Part shown: positions 1-8,914 of the stretch, one piece after another | Position numbering within the stretch: position 1 is the stretch's first letter | Layout: every line of letters starts with the position of its first letter | NCBI RefSeq assembly: GCF_009829925.1 | Contig: NZ_SNVJ01000015.1 | Span: 34,506 to 98,505, forward strand | Direction of reading: 5' to 3' | DNA: 64,000 nt | From: Teichococcus coralli | GTDB taxonomy: Bacteria > Pseudomonadota > Alphaproteobacteria > Acetobacterales > Acetobacteraceae | Notes under the pieces: generated by a model | Seen by the model: the letters and a program-made list of their open reading frames with translations, nothing else | What the model was told of the DNA's origin: nothing | Database searches by the model: none | Program-made: the position numbers and the translations under genes

Positions 1-2427
1 TCTCCGGACATACGCTCGGCCCTCCTGGCGATTGACCAGCCGGACATCAACTACACCTTGGCCGACCTGCACGCGCAGATGCGCGCGGTGGGCGAGGCCT
101 TCGGCGGCTGGGTCGTGCTGGTGCGGCCGGACGGCACCCAGCTATTCAACACGCTGCTCGCTCCTGGCACGCCCCTGCCCCGCGCCCGCGGCTTTCCCTG
201 GATCAGCCGCGCCATGGAAACCGGACAGGTGGTGCTCAGCGACCTCTTCACCGGCGGCGTGGCGCAACGCCCGATCCTCGCCGCCTTCGCACCCATCTTT
301 TCGCCCGGTGGCGGTGCGCAGCGGGAACTGATCCTGATCCTCGCCTTTGATCCGGCCCGGCTTGCCGACCTGCTGGCCGAGGCGAGCGAAGGCAGCGTCG
401 CCGGGCTGATCGAGGTGCAGCACGGTCGCTTCGTGGCGCGCTCCGCGGCGCATGCCGCCGCCGTCGGCAACGATGCCCCTGCCTGGCTTGCCAAGGCGGT
501 GCAGGGGCGCCGCTCCGGCGTCGCCCGCGGCCCTTCGCTGGACGGCACGGAGGTGGTCGCCGCTTATCAGCGACTGAAGCGGGTGCCGTGGGCGGCAATG
601 GTCACCCTGCCGGCCGCGGCCTATGACGCCGCCTGGGGCAAGCCGCTCATCGTTCTTCTGCTTGCCGCCGTGGCGCTGCTCGCGGCGGCGCTGGTGCTGG
701 CGGCCCTGCTGGCGCGCCGCCTGCTCCGGCCGGTCCAGGGCCTGGCCCGCGAGGCGCAGGCCGTGGCTGCCGGGCAACCCACGCCGCCCGTCCTGCCCAG
801 TTCCCCCGTGACCGAGTTCGAAGCCCTGCGGACCGCCCTTGGCCGCGCGGCCGAGGGCATGCGCGCCCGCGCCGCGGCCGAGGGGCGCGCCGCCGCGGCG
901 GAAGAGGCGGCGGCGGCCTTGCGCACGGAGCGCGACCGGGCGCGGCTCTATTTCGACGTGGCCGGGGCCATGCTGGTCGTGCTCGACGCGGACGGAACGG
1001 TGCGCGGCATCAACCGGCGGGGCCTGGAAGTGCTCGGGCTTGCCAGCGAGGAGGAAGCGCTGGGCCGGAACTGGCATGACACCTTCGTGCCCGAGCGCCT
1101 GCGCCAGCCGGCGCGGGACGTCCTGCAGGCGCTCGCCGCCAGCCATGGAGCGTGGGAGGACACCCACGAGAACCGCCTGCTCCGCGCGGACGGCGAGGAA
1201 CGGCTCATCGCCTGGCGGAACGCCGTGCTGAACGACGCTGCGGGCAGGCTGCTGGCGGTGGTCGGCTCCGGCGAGGACATCACCGATCGTCGCGCGGTGG
1301 AGGAGCAGCAGAACCTGCTGATGCGCGAGCTGGACCACCGCGCCAAGAACGTGCTCGCCGTTGTGCAGTCGATCGTCCGCCTGACCCGGGCCGAGCGCCC
1401 GGCCGACTTCGCCGCCGCGGTGGATGGCCGCGTCCGCGCGCTGGGCCGGGCGCACACGTTGCTGGCCCGCACCAACTGGGGTGGCAGCGACCTGGGTGCC
1501 GTGATCGAGGCCGAGCTGGCGCCCTATGTCGCCCGGCGGCGCGCGAGCTTCGTTGGCCCCGCGGTACGGCTGGCGCCGGAGGCGGTGCAGCCGCTTTCCA
1601 TGATCCTGCATGAGCTCGCCACCAATGCGGCCAAGCACGGTGCCCTTTCACGCCCCGGCGGACGGGTGGGGATCAGCTGGAGCCCGCAGCCGGAAGGCGG
1701 GCTGCGCCTGGAGTGGATGGAAGCCGGCGGGCCACCCGTGCCGCCGGCCGGCGCGCGGCAGCGCGGCTTCGGCTCGCGACTGATCGAAGCCACGGCGCTC
1801 CAGCTCGGGGGGCATGTTCAGTTCGACTGGCAGCCCTCCGGGCTGAGCTGCCAGCTGCTGATCGCGGCCGACCGCGTCGCCCTGCAGACCCTGGCTTCTC
1901 CTGCCGGCGTCGCGAAGGGAGAACCCGCCGAGGGAGACGAGCAGAGGGCGCCTGCCAGGCTGGAGGGATGCCGCGTGCTGGTCGCGGAGGACGAGACCCC
2001 GGTCGCGCTGGAGCTGGAGGACACGCTGCGCCAGCTGGGCTGCACGGTGATCGGGCCGGCGGCGACCCTCGGCGAAGCGCTGCGCCTTGCCGAGCAGGAG
2101 ATCCGCGCGGGAGGCCTGGACGCCGCGGTGCTCGACGTCAACCTGCACGGCCAGGCGGCCTTCCCCGTTGCGGACCTGCTGGTGCGGCATGGCCTGCCCG
2201 TGCTGTTCGCCAGCGGCTACCACGAGTTGCCGGGCGGCTGGGCCATGGGCGGCGGCCAGGGGCAGACCGCACGGCTGCACAAGCCGCTTGCCCGCGGCGC
2301 CCTGGCCGCGGCGCTGCAGCGCCTCCTGACGGGCTCCGGAGACGCGCCAGGCGCCCTGCGCCATGAGGTCCGGCCATCTTCAGGCAAACGGCGGCGAACC
2401 TGCCGCAGCGGTCCCTCAGGGTCCTGA
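1..2427 (+). CDS. HWE-family hybrid histidine kinase with C-terminal receiver domain (5' partial)
   Basis: The frame is open from the first base, so the start lies upstream; 808 residues are visible. In order: an extracytoplasmic sensor-like region (about 1-210), one membrane helix (about 215-238) leading into a HAMP-like segment and an Ala-rich coiled stretch, a PAS domain (about 315-425), an HWE/HisKA_2 dimerisation domain with the phosphoacceptor motif LDHRAKN (His near 446), an HATPase domain with HELATNAAKHGAL, and a receiver domain (about 670-780) with VLVAEDE and a VLDVNL phosphoacceptor aspartate. Families with this layout sense a signal through the membrane, autophosphorylate, and pass phosphate to a receiver. 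The ligand cannot be told. The stop overlaps the convergent gene by 12 bp. Confidence 0.93.
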   Translation, partial: SPDIRSALLAIDQPDINYTLADLHAQMRAVGEAFGGWVVLVRPDGTQLFNTLLAPGTPLPRARGFPWISRAMETGQVVLSDLFTGGVAQRPILAAFAPIFSPGGGAQRELILILAFDPARLADLLAEASEGSVAGLIEVQHGRFVARSAAHAAAVGNDAPAWLAKAVQGRRSGVARGPSLDGTEVVAAYQRLKRVPWAAMVTLPAAAYDAAWGKPLIVLLLAAVALLAAALVLAALLARRLLRPVQGLAREAQAVAAGQPTPPVLPSSPVTEFEALRTALGRAAEGMRARAAAEGRAAAAEEAAAALRTERDRARLYFDVAGAMLVVLDADGTVRGINRRGLEVLGLASEEEALGRNWHDTFVPERLRQPARDVLQALAASHGAWEDTHENRLLRADGEERLIAWRNAVLNDAAGRLLAVVGSGEDITDRRAVEEQQNLLMRELDHRAKNVLAVVQSIVRLTRAERPADFAAAVDGRVRALGRAHTLLARTNWGGSDLGAVIEAELAPYVARRRASFVGPAVRLAPEAVQPLSMILHELATNAAKHGALSRPGGRVGISWSPQPEGGLRLEWMEAGGPPVPPAGARQRGFGSRLIEATALQLGGHVQFDWQPSGLSCQLLIAADRVALQTLASPAGVAKGEPAEGDEQRAPARLEGCRVLVAEDETPVALELEDTLRQLGCTVIGPAATLGEALRLAEQEIRAGGLDAAVLDVNLHGQAAFPVADLLVRHGLPVLFASGYHELPGGWAMGGGQGQTARLHKPLARGALAAALQRLLTGSGDAPGALRHEVRPSSGKRRRTCRSGPSGS

Positions 2428-3159
2428 GGGCGGCGGCTCCGCGGGAAGGCCTCCGGAGCGTTCCGCCAGGGCGTGCCCCGCCCGGCGCGGCTTCTTTCCC
2501 AGCCCCACCAGCGCCAGCATCTCGGTGAACAGCGCCTCCCGCTGGGCGGCAAGTCTGGCGTCGCGCTCGCGGGTCAGCGCGAGCAGGGCTTCTGGCTGGA
2601 GGCCTTTCGCCGCAAGGCGCTCGGGCGGCGTGAAGCCGATCCAGTCGGCGATGCAGCCGGCATTGGCCTCCGGATGGAACTGCACGCCGACGGCGCGGCG
2701 ATGGCGGAAGGCCTGGATGGTGCCCTCCGAACGTGCCAGCACCTCCGCCTCCGGCGGCAGTGCCACGTGGTCGCCATGCCAGCGGATCCAGGGGCCGCGC
2801 CAGACCGGGCCGGAAATCTCGGCGGTTTCCATCCAGCCCTCATGGAAGGTGCCCGTGGGCGCCACGCTGCCGCCGATGGCCGAGGCGATCATCTGCGCCC
2901 CGAAGCAGATGCCGATCGCCGGCCGCTCCGCCACGATCCAGCGCGCCAGCAGGGCCCGCTGGCGGCCAATCCAGGCATCGGCGTCATAGGCGGCCTTGGG
3001 TGAGCCCAGCGTCACCAGCAGGTCCGCCTCGGGCGTCCAGCCCTCCGGCAGTTCGGGGCCGGCCACGGTGTGCAGCACGGCGCCATGCCGCCGCTCCAGC
3101 CAGGTGCCGAAATGGCCGATCGGCGCAAGAGGAGAATTTTCGACAACCAGAACCCGCAT
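2416..3159 (-). CDS. Class I glutamine amidotransferase-like protein
   Basis: 247 residues, a stand-alone triad-type GATase domain. The nucleophile elbow GICFGAQ places the catalytic Cys at 85, and VQFHPEA gives His162 and Glu164, so the full Cys-His-Glu triad is present. Such free-standing domains resemble the amidotransferase half of GMP synthase and may hydrolyse glutamine or gamma-glutamyl compounds; the substrate is unknown. Its 3' end overlaps the end of the kinase gene by 12 bp in convergent orientation, and it is transcribed away from the ClC antiporter gene. Confidence 0.9.
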   Translation of the reverse strand: MRVLVVENSPLAPIGHFGTWLERRHGAVLHTVAGPELPEGWTPEADLLVTLGSPKAAYDADAWIGRQRALLARWIVAERPAIGICFGAQMIASAIGGSVAPTGTFHEGWMETAEISGPVWRGPWIRWHGDHVALPPEAEVLARSEGTIQAFRHRRAVGVQFHPEANAGCIADWIGFTPPERLAAKGLQPEALLALTRERDARLAAQREALFTEMLALVGLGKKPRRAGHALAERSGGLPAEPPPSGP

Positions 3160-3350
3160 CGTTTCTTATCCGGCATGGAGAAGGCTGCGCGGGGCGGCGC
3201 CCGGCCGCCCTTCGCCATCAATGCCGCAAGGGTGAGCGCCATGCATCCCTGCCCCGACATTTCCCTCGCCGGCATGAGGGTGTAGCGAGGACGCAGCAGG
3301 ACCTGGTGCCCGCTTCGTTCATTCCACAACCTGAAAGGCTTGCCACTGCC

Positions 3351-4667
3351 ATGCGGGCAGACCGCTTCCCCTCACTGGATCGCCGCAGGCTCCGTCGCCT
3401 GCCGCTGCTTTCTCCCCGCCAGTGGCGGCGACGGCTCCTGTTCTGGCTCAGCGCCGTGCTGGTCGGCCTCACCGCCGTCGGCTTCGCCGCGCTTGCCGAC
3501 GAGGCGCAGCAGATCTTCCACCGCGTCATCGCGGTCGAGCCGCTGCTGATCTTCGTGATCGCCCCGGCAGGGCTGGCGCTTTCCCTGCTGCTCACGCGGT
3601 GGTTCTTCCCCGGTGCCCAGGGCAGCGGCATCCCGCAGGTCATCGCCGCCCTGCACGAAACCGACGCGAAGCGCATCGGCGCGCTGCTGACGCTGCGCAT
3701 CGGCATCGGCAAGATCCTGCTGACGCTGCTCGGCCTGCTCAGCGGCGCCTCCATCGGCCGCGAGGGGCCGACGGCGCAGGTGGGCGCCGCCATCATGTAC
3801 AGCCTCGGCCGCTGGCAGCGCCTGCCGCGGACGGAGATGGTGCATATCCTCGTCCTTTCCGGCGGCGCGGCGGGCGTGGCGGCGGCCTTCAACACGCCGC
3901 TCGCCGGGCTGGTCTTCGCCATCGAGGAGCTGAGCCACGGCACCCGCATCCGCACCGGCAGCCCGACCCTGACGGCCGTGGTGCTGGCTGGCCTGATGGC
4001 CATCGCGGTGGTCGGCAACTACGTCTATTTCGGCGTCAGCCACGCCCAGCTGGAGATCGGGCCGGCCTGGATCGCGGTGCTGGTCTGCGGCGTGGCGGGA
4101 GGTTTCGCCGGCGGCCTGTTCAGCTCCGCCCTGCTGGAGGCGCAGCGCTACCTGCCACGCGCCATCCGCCGGCTTGCGGTGCGGCGGCCGGCTGTCTTCG
4201 CCGCGCTCTGCGGGCTCATGATCGCCGTCATCGGCTGGCTTTCGGGCGGCACCAGCTACGGCACCGGCTACGAGCAGGCGAAGCTGCTGGTGGAGGGCCA
4301 CGGCGCCGAACTGCCGGCCGACTTCGCGATCTGGAAGCTGCTGGCCACCGTCGTTTCCTATCTCAGCGGCATCCCGGGCGGCATTTTCGCGCCCTCGCTG
4401 GCGGTGGGAGCCGGCATCGGCCAGTGGATGAGCGCGCTGCTGCCCGGGGCACCCGCCGGAGCGGTCGTGCTGCTCGGCATGGTCGGCTACTTCTCCGGCG
4501 TGGTGCAGGCGCCCATCACCGCCGCCGTCATCGTGCTGGAAATGACCAGCAACCCGCGCCTCGCCATGCCGCTGATGGGCACCGCCCTGCTGGCCTTCAT
4601 GGTTTCGCGCCTGGTCTGCCGCCGGCCGCTCTACGCCAGCATGGCGAAGCGCTTCATCTCGCATTGA
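3351..4667 (+). CDS. clcA: ClC-type chloride/proton antiporter
   Basis: 438 residues from the ATG encoding MRADRFPSLD; the frame is open further upstream but shows no ClC homology there. The three anion-selectivity motifs are present: GSGIP, GREGPTAQVG with the external gating glutamate, and GGIFAPSLAVG. A Glu-Glu pair in FAIEELS sits where the internal proton glutamate of E. coli ClcA lies, and the Tyr of RRPLYASM near the C-terminus fits the central-site tyrosine. Those residues point to an exchanger rather than a channel. It lacks the C-terminal CBS domains found in some relatives. It would export protons or balance charge under acid stress. Confidence 0.93.
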   Translation: MRADRFPSLDRRRLRRLPLLSPRQWRRRLLFWLSAVLVGLTAVGFAALADEAQQIFHRVIAVEPLLIFVIAPAGLALSLLLTRWFFPGAQGSGIPQVIAALHETDAKRIGALLTLRIGIGKILLTLLGLLSGASIGREGPTAQVGAAIMYSLGRWQRLPRTEMVHILVLSGGAAGVAAAFNTPLAGLVFAIEELSHGTRIRTGSPTLTAVVLAGLMAIAVVGNYVYFGVSHAQLEIGPAWIAVLVCGVAGGFAGGLFSSALLEAQRYLPRAIRRLAVRRPAVFAALCGLMIAVIGWLSGGTSYGTGYEQAKLLVEGHGAELPADFAIWKLLATVVSYLSGIPGGIFAPSLAVGAGIGQWMSALLPGAPAGAVVLLGMVGYFSGVVQAPITAAVIVLEMTSNPRLAMPLMGTALLAFMVSRLVCRRPLYASMAKRFISH

Positions 4668-4669
4668 AG

Positions 4670-4808
4670 GAAAAAAAGCCCGGGGGAAAAGAATTCCCCT
4701 GGAGCCCCCATCTTTTCTCTTCGAGTTTTCAGCGCTTGCGGGAAGCGCGGCCCCAACCGACAAGAAGAAGACGGGGCCCGGGGGAATTCCTTTTTCCCGG
4801 GCTTTTTT
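4670..4808. repeat. Pair of inverted palindromic elements between convergent genes; bidirectional terminator-like
   Basis: Two copies of the window's GGGGGAA-type element face each other (about 4678-4718 forward and 4756-4808 reverse). The outer arms AAAAAAAGCCCGGGGG and CCCGGGCTTTTTTCT are near-perfect inverted repeats, so the whole interval could form one long hairpin with T-tracts on either strand. Placement between the stops of clcA and the catalase-like gene fits transcription termination in both directions. Confidence 0.7.
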
Positions 4809-5867
4809 CTACCCGTGCACCGGGCAGCCGTTATGGCTGGCGCGGAACCGCACCGAATCCTCGTAGGTCGACCGGCGCGCCCGCATGATGCCGCCGAGCG
4901 GCCGGTGCGCCTCGATGCCGTGCCACGGGCTGAAGGACAGCCCGTCGTCGATCTCGCGGGCACGCTCCTCGTCCCAACCGCTCTGCGGCGGCAGGCTGAT
5001 GCGCGCCACGGCCACGTAGGGGCTCTCCTCCTCCGGCCAGGGCACCGAGCTATCCTCGATCGGCATGGTCTCGGGGTTGGTCAGCAGCTGCGCGCGCAGC
5101 TCCCACTCGCCGCCCTGCTCGCGGAAAAAGGCGTTGACCGCCTCGCGCAGCGCATCCGGATGCCCGCCGGCCTTGATCTCCGTGCCGGCGAGCGCCGTCA
5201 GGGCGGGGGAGACCGGGGCAACGGAGAGCTTCGCCACGTAGTCGCCGTAGCGCAGCGGAGCCTGCGTCCAGAAGGTCTCGCCAAGGATGTGGGTGTTCGG
5301 CTGCCCGCCCAGGTTCTTCAGCAGGGCGCTCTCGCCGCCAAAGGTCTCCACCACCTTTTCCGCGCCGCGCAGCGTGGCCGAGATGACCTTCTTCAGTCCT
5401 TGCGGCTTGTCGGTGGTGGCCGCCAGCAGCTTCAGGTTCTTGGCGAAGGCCTTGGGGTCGGGCGCTGCGAAGGCGGGCGCGTTGGCCATCACGAAGTCCT
5501 GCGAGTTCTCCGTGTCGGAGCCGGGCAGGCGGGGTCCCTCCACCTCCAGCACCTTCACCGCCAGCCCACGCGGGGTGGAAACGCTGTCGTCCAGCACGTC
5601 GCCGGGATTGGTCGAGAAGCGCAGCACGACCTTGTAGGTGGCTGGGCGCGCGAACATGCCCTGGGCGAGGGTGGGCGGCAGGTGGTCGAGCACCCGCAGC
5701 TCGCCCTTCAGCAAGGCATGGCCCTTGGCGTGCACGCTGCGCACGGCATGGCCATAGTCTTCAAAGGTGGTCTCGCTGATATGCCGCAGCGCCTGGGTCA
5801 GCTCGGCAATGGTTTCGGCCTCGTCGGGCTGCGGCGATTCCAGGCTGGGAGCGTAGCGGACGGGCAT
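4809..5867 (-). CDS. Small catalase-like heme protein (catalase family)
   Basis: 352 residues from ATG 5867, which has GGAG about 10 bases upstream; the upstream open frame antisense to nothing useful was discarded. The catalase distal-His region is recognisable in RSVHAKGHALLKG, followed by LRFSTNPGDVLDD and SQDFVMANAPAF, which matches the short catalase-like subgroup rather than classical catalases of about 480 residues or more. I do not see a clear equivalent of the canonical RxFxY proximal tyrosine motif; the matching stretch reads FSPWHGIEAHRPLG. Peroxidase-type or other heme oxidoreductase activity is therefore possible. It lies 61 bp downstream of hemE on the same strand, so heme synthesis and this heme protein may be co-transcribed. 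Confidence 0.85.
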   Translation of the reverse strand: MPVRYAPSLESPQPDEAETIAELTQALRHISETTFEDYGHAVRSVHAKGHALLKGELRVLDHLPPTLAQGMFARPATYKVVLRFSTNPGDVLDDSVSTPRGLAVKVLEVEGPRLPGSDTENSQDFVMANAPAFAAPDPKAFAKNLKLLAATTDKPQGLKKVISATLRGAEKVVETFGGESALLKNLGGQPNTHILGETFWTQAPLRYGDYVAKLSVAPVSPALTALAGTEIKAGGHPDALREAVNAFFREQGGEWELRAQLLTNPETMPIEDSSVPWPEEESPYVAVARISLPPQSGWDEERAREIDDGLSFSPWHGIEAHRPLGGIMRARRSTYEDSVRFRASHNGCPVHG

Positions 5868-5928
5868 GGCGGTCGTTCTCCAGGGTGCTTCCCGCAGAAC
5901 GCCTCCTGCCCGCCGCCCGTTGCCTGCC

Positions 5929-6972
5929 TCAGCCGATGCGGATGATCCGCGCCAGCGCCGCCACATGCTCCGGCGGGGTCGGCGGCACGATGCCGTGGCC
6001 GAGGTTGAACACGAAGGGGCGCCCTCGCATCGCGGCCAGGATGGCGCGTGCCTCCGCTTCCAGGGAGGGGCCGCCGGCCACCACCGCCTGCGGGTCCAGG
6101 TTGCCCTGCAGGGCGATCTGCGGCGGCACGCTGGCCGCTGCCCAGCGGGGGTCCATGGCGGTGTCCATGGCCACCGTGCCCACGCCCACGCGCTGCGCAT
6201 ACTCGACGATCATCGGTCCGGCGAGGCGCGGAAAGCCGATCAGCGGGATCTCGGGATGCACCTTGCGGATGGCGCGGACGATGGCGTTGCTCGGCTCGAT
6301 GCACCAACGGCGGAACTGGGCGGGCGGCAGCAGGCCGGCCCAGCTGTCGAACAGCATCAGCGCCTCGGCACCTGCTTCCGCCTGGGCCAGCAGGTATTCC
6401 ACCGTGGCCTCCACCAGCAGCCGGATCAGCTTGCCGAACAGGGCGGGGTCGGCATAGGCGAGGCGCCGTGTCTCGGCGAACTCCTTGCCGCCCTTTCCGT
6501 CCACCATGTAGCAGGCCACGGTGAAAGGGCTGCCCGCGAAGCCGATCAGGGCGGTTCGCGGCGCTTCCTGAGCCAGCCCGGCCCGTACCCGCGCAACCGT
6601 CTCCAGAATGGGCGCCACCTTCGCCCGCACAGCCTCGGGCTGCAGCGCGGCGAGGCCGGCGGCATCCCTTACCGGGTCCAGCAGCGGTCCTTCCCCCTCG
6701 GCATAGCGCAGCCCCTGCCCCAGCGCCCAGGGCACCATCAGGATGTCGCTGAACAGGATGGCGCCGTCCATGCCGTAGCGGCGTATCGGCTGCAGGGTGA
6801 CCTCGGCCGCCAGCTCGGGCGTCGTGCACAGGCTGATGAAGTCACCCGCCTGGGCGCGCAGCAGGCGGTATTCCGGCAGGTAGCGCCCGGCCTGGCGCAT
6901 CAGCCAGAAGGGCGGTGGCCAGAGGGCTTCCCCGGAGAGAGCACGCAGCAAGGGCTTCGACGCGTTTTCCAT
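5929..6972 (-). CDS. hemE: Uroporphyrinogen decarboxylase
   Basis: 347 residues, the normal length. HemE removes four acetate carboxyl groups from uroporphyrinogen III to give coproporphyrinogen III in heme synthesis. The N-terminal signature FWLMRQAGRYLPEY (22-35) carries the substrate-binding arginines, Asp76 lies in FSDILMVPWAL, and IGFAGSPFTVACYM matches the second family signature. The gene is read away from the putative replication origin, which is its usual place in alphaproteobacteria. Confidence 0.97.
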   Translation of the reverse strand: MENASKPLLRALSGEALWPPPFWLMRQAGRYLPEYRLLRAQAGDFISLCTTPELAAEVTLQPIRRYGMDGAILFSDILMVPWALGQGLRYAEGEGPLLDPVRDAAGLAALQPEAVRAKVAPILETVARVRAGLAQEAPRTALIGFAGSPFTVACYMVDGKGGKEFAETRRLAYADPALFGKLIRLLVEATVEYLLAQAEAGAEALMLFDSWAGLLPPAQFRRWCIEPSNAIVRAIRKVHPEIPLIGFPRLAGPMIVEYAQRVGVGTVAMDTAMDPRWAAASVPPQIALQGNLDPQAVVAGGPSLEAEARAILAAMRGRPFVFNLGHGIVPPTPPEHVAALARIIRIG

Positions 6973-7301
6973 GGCGCCCCTTTCTATGAAAAAGAGTCTT
7001 TAAGAAAGGTAGGGGGTCCAGTAGGGCCTGTGGATAAGGGGGACGCAAATGCATCCACCGCTTTCCACAAAGTTTTCCACAAGTGCGAATCGGCAAAAAA
7101 CCCAGCTCAAAGGCCGGTTTCCGGCTTTTTCCCCGGACTTGCACCGCGCGCTGTGCCCAGCCATGCCCAACCCCCTGAAAATGCGGATTCAATCCCCGAT
7201 TCCCCCACCCCACCCTTGGCGGGCCCATTGTTTTCCACAATCTCCACAGCATTCCCCGCTATTCTCCACGCCCAGAAACACCGCCTGACGCCCCGGAGCC
7301 G
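6973..7301. other. oriC: Putative chromosomal replication origin (oriC)
   Basis: A 329-bp divergent gap between hemE and ppsR (DUF299), the boundary that holds the origin in Caulobacter and Rickettsia. A perfect DnaA box, TTATCCACA, lies on the minus strand at 7029-7037. One-mismatch boxes TTTTCCACA lie at 7073-7081 and 7231-7239, and weaker CCACA-containing copies at 7061-7069 and 7240-7248. An A/T-rich run near 6985-7010 could be the unwinding element. The boxes form two clusters about 150 bp apart. No dnaA gene is nearby, which is normal for this group. It must also hold the promoters of both flanking genes. Confidence 0.8.
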
Positions 7302-8171
7302 ATGTCCCACCGCCCCTTCAACCTGCATCTCGTCTCCGACAGCACCGGTGAGACGCTGAATTCCATCATGCGCGCCACCCTGGCCCGCTTCCCCGACCCG
7401 CAGGTGGTGCACCACCGCTGGTCGCTGGTCCGCTCGCACCTCCAGCTCGAGCAGGTGCTGGAGGGCATCAAGGCCGAGCCGGGCCCAGTGATGTTCACCC
7501 TGGTGGACCGCTCGCTGCGCCATGCGCTGGAGGAGGTGTGCCAGCAGATCGGCGTGCCCTGCCTTTCCGTGCTCGACCCGGTGATGGATCTCCTGCAGGC
7601 CCAGCTCGGCCAGCAGGCCCGCGAGAAGCGCGCCGCGCAATATGTTCTGGACGCCGACTATTTCCGCCGCATCGACGCCATGCACTACGTGCTGGCACAT
7701 GACGACGGCCAGGGCGTGGCCGGCATCGAGGAGGCTGATTGCGTGCTGGTGGGCGTCTCCCGCTCCAGCAAGACGCCCACCTGCTTCTACCTGGCGAACC
7801 GCGGCATCAAGGCGGCCAATGTGCCGATCGTGCCCACCTCGCCCCTGCCGAGGGAGCTTGAGGACTCCCCCTGTCCCGTGATCGGCCTGACCATCGACAC
7901 CAGCGCGCTGATCGACATCCGCCGGCACCGGCTGAAGATCATCGGCACCGGAGGCATGCGGCAGGACACCAACGACTACGTGGACTTCGAGGCGGTCCGG
8001 GCCGAGATCCAGGCGGCGCGGCGGCTCTGCACCAGCCATGGCTGGCCGGTGATCGACGTCACCCGCCGCTCCATCGAGGAAACGGCGGCCACGGTGCTGC
8101 AGCTGATGGAGGCCTGGCACGCCCGGCGCAACCAGATGGCTACGGCGCGCGCGGTTCCACCGGGCGCATGA
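7302..8171 (+). CDS. ppsR: Pyruvate,phosphate dikinase / PEP synthase regulatory protein (DUF299)
   Basis: 289 residues. Members are bifunctional kinase/pyrophosphorylases that inactivate PPDK or PEP synthase by ADP-dependent threonine phosphorylation and reactivate it with phosphate. Visible landmarks are the N-terminal [16 protein letters not shown] (133-136) and the P-loop-like [10 protein letters not shown] (151-160). Whether the target is PPDK or PEP synthase cannot be decided here. It is the first gene rightward from the origin and overlaps maf by 4 bp (ATGA), so the two are probably translationally coupled. Confidence 0.95.
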   Translation: MSHRPFNLHLVSDSTGETLNSIMRATLARFPDPQVVHHRWSLVRSHLQLEQVLEGIKAEPGPVMFTLVDRSLRHALEEVCQQIGVPCLSVLDPVMDLLQAQLGQQAREKRAAQYVLDADYFRRIDAMHYVLAHDDGQGVAGIEEADCVLVGVSRSSKTPTCFYLANRGIKAANVPIVPTSPLPRELEDSPCPVIGLTIDTSALIDIRRHRLKIIGTGGMRQDTNDYVDFEAVRAEIQAARRLCTSHGWPVIDVTRRSIEETAATVLQLMEAWHARRNQMATARAVPPGA

Positions 8172-8764
8172 CGCGGCTGATCCTCGCATCCTCCTCCGCC
8201 ACCCGCGCGGCGCTGCTGCGCGCCGCCGGGCTCGACTTCGAGGCGCGCCCCGCCGCCGTGGACGAGGCCGCGCTGAAGGCCGCCGCGCAGGCCGAGTCGA
8301 TGCCGCCCGCCGATGCCGCCATCCTGCTGGCCGAGGCGAAGGCCGAGCGCATCGCCCGCCGCGAGCCGGAGGCGCTGGTGATCGGCGCCGACCAGCTCCT
8401 GGTGTGCGAGGAGCGCTGGTTCGACAAGCCGGAGGACGTCACGGCCGCGCGCGAGCAGCTCCGCGCCCTGCGCGGGCGGACGCATACGCTGTTCACCGCC
8501 ATGGTGGCCTGGCGGCACGGGCGGCGCGTCTGGCAGCACGTGGCGCGGCCGCGGCTGACGATGCGGGATTTCTCCGACGCCTTTCTGGAACGCTACCTGG
8601 CGGCGGAAGGGGAGGCGGTGACGTATTCGGTCGGGGCCTACCGGCTCGAAGGCCTGGGCATCCAGCTGTTTCGCGAGGTGGAGGGCGAGCACAGCGGCAT
8701 TTTGGGCCTGCCGCTGCTGCCGTTGCTCGGCTTCCTGCGCCAGCATGGGGCGTTGGAGGGCTGA
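8168..8764 (+). CDS. maf: Maf-like nucleoside triphosphate pyrophosphatase
   Basis: 198 residues, typical for the family. The N-terminal [14 protein letters not shown] carries the conserved Ser-Arg phosphate-binding segment, and VIGADQLL matches the metal/catalytic region. Maf proteins hydrolyse non-canonical or specific NTPs to NMPs. The ATGA overlap with ppsR and the location next to the origin repeat the arrangement in Caulobacter and Rickettsia; the aroE-coaE-dnaQ genes that often follow are absent. Confidence 0.93.
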   Translation: MTRLILASSSATRAALLRAAGLDFEARPAAVDEAALKAAAQAESMPPADAAILLAEAKAERIARREPEALVIGADQLLVCEERWFDKPEDVTAAREQLRALRGRTHTLFTAMVAWRHGRRVWQHVARPRLTMRDFSDAFLERYLAAEGEAVTYSVGAYRLEGLGIQLFREVEGEHSGILGLPLLPLLGFLRQHGALEG

Positions 8765-8794
8765 AAGAGGAACGGGGCGCCGGCTCCTCCTCCT

Positions 8795-8882
8795 GAGATG
8801 GCGGTGCTTCCGGCGGAAAGGCGAATGGCGTGGCCTGCGGTGACAGCGTCACCCCGGCGGGGCTCCCGGGGCGGCGCTTCTG
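8795..8882. repeat. GGTGAC-type palindromic element (copy 1)
   Basis: The stretch contains GCGGAAAGGCGAATGGCG, then the hairpin GGTGAC-AGC-GTCACC (8839-8853), then CCCGGCGGGG and a GC-rich tail. The same order recurs at 62497-62573 and, in part, at 15966-15998. It sits between the maf stop and the 3' end of a convergent gene. Confidence 0.65.
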
Positions 8883-8914
8883 GCTCCGGACGCTGTTTCC
8901 GGGAGGGCCTGCCC

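Noticed and set aside
3160..3350. The longer ClC frame reaching back to 2733
   Set aside because: The added 206 residues are Arg/Pro/Ala-rich antisense to the amidotransferase gene; the ClC N-terminus fits ATG 3351.
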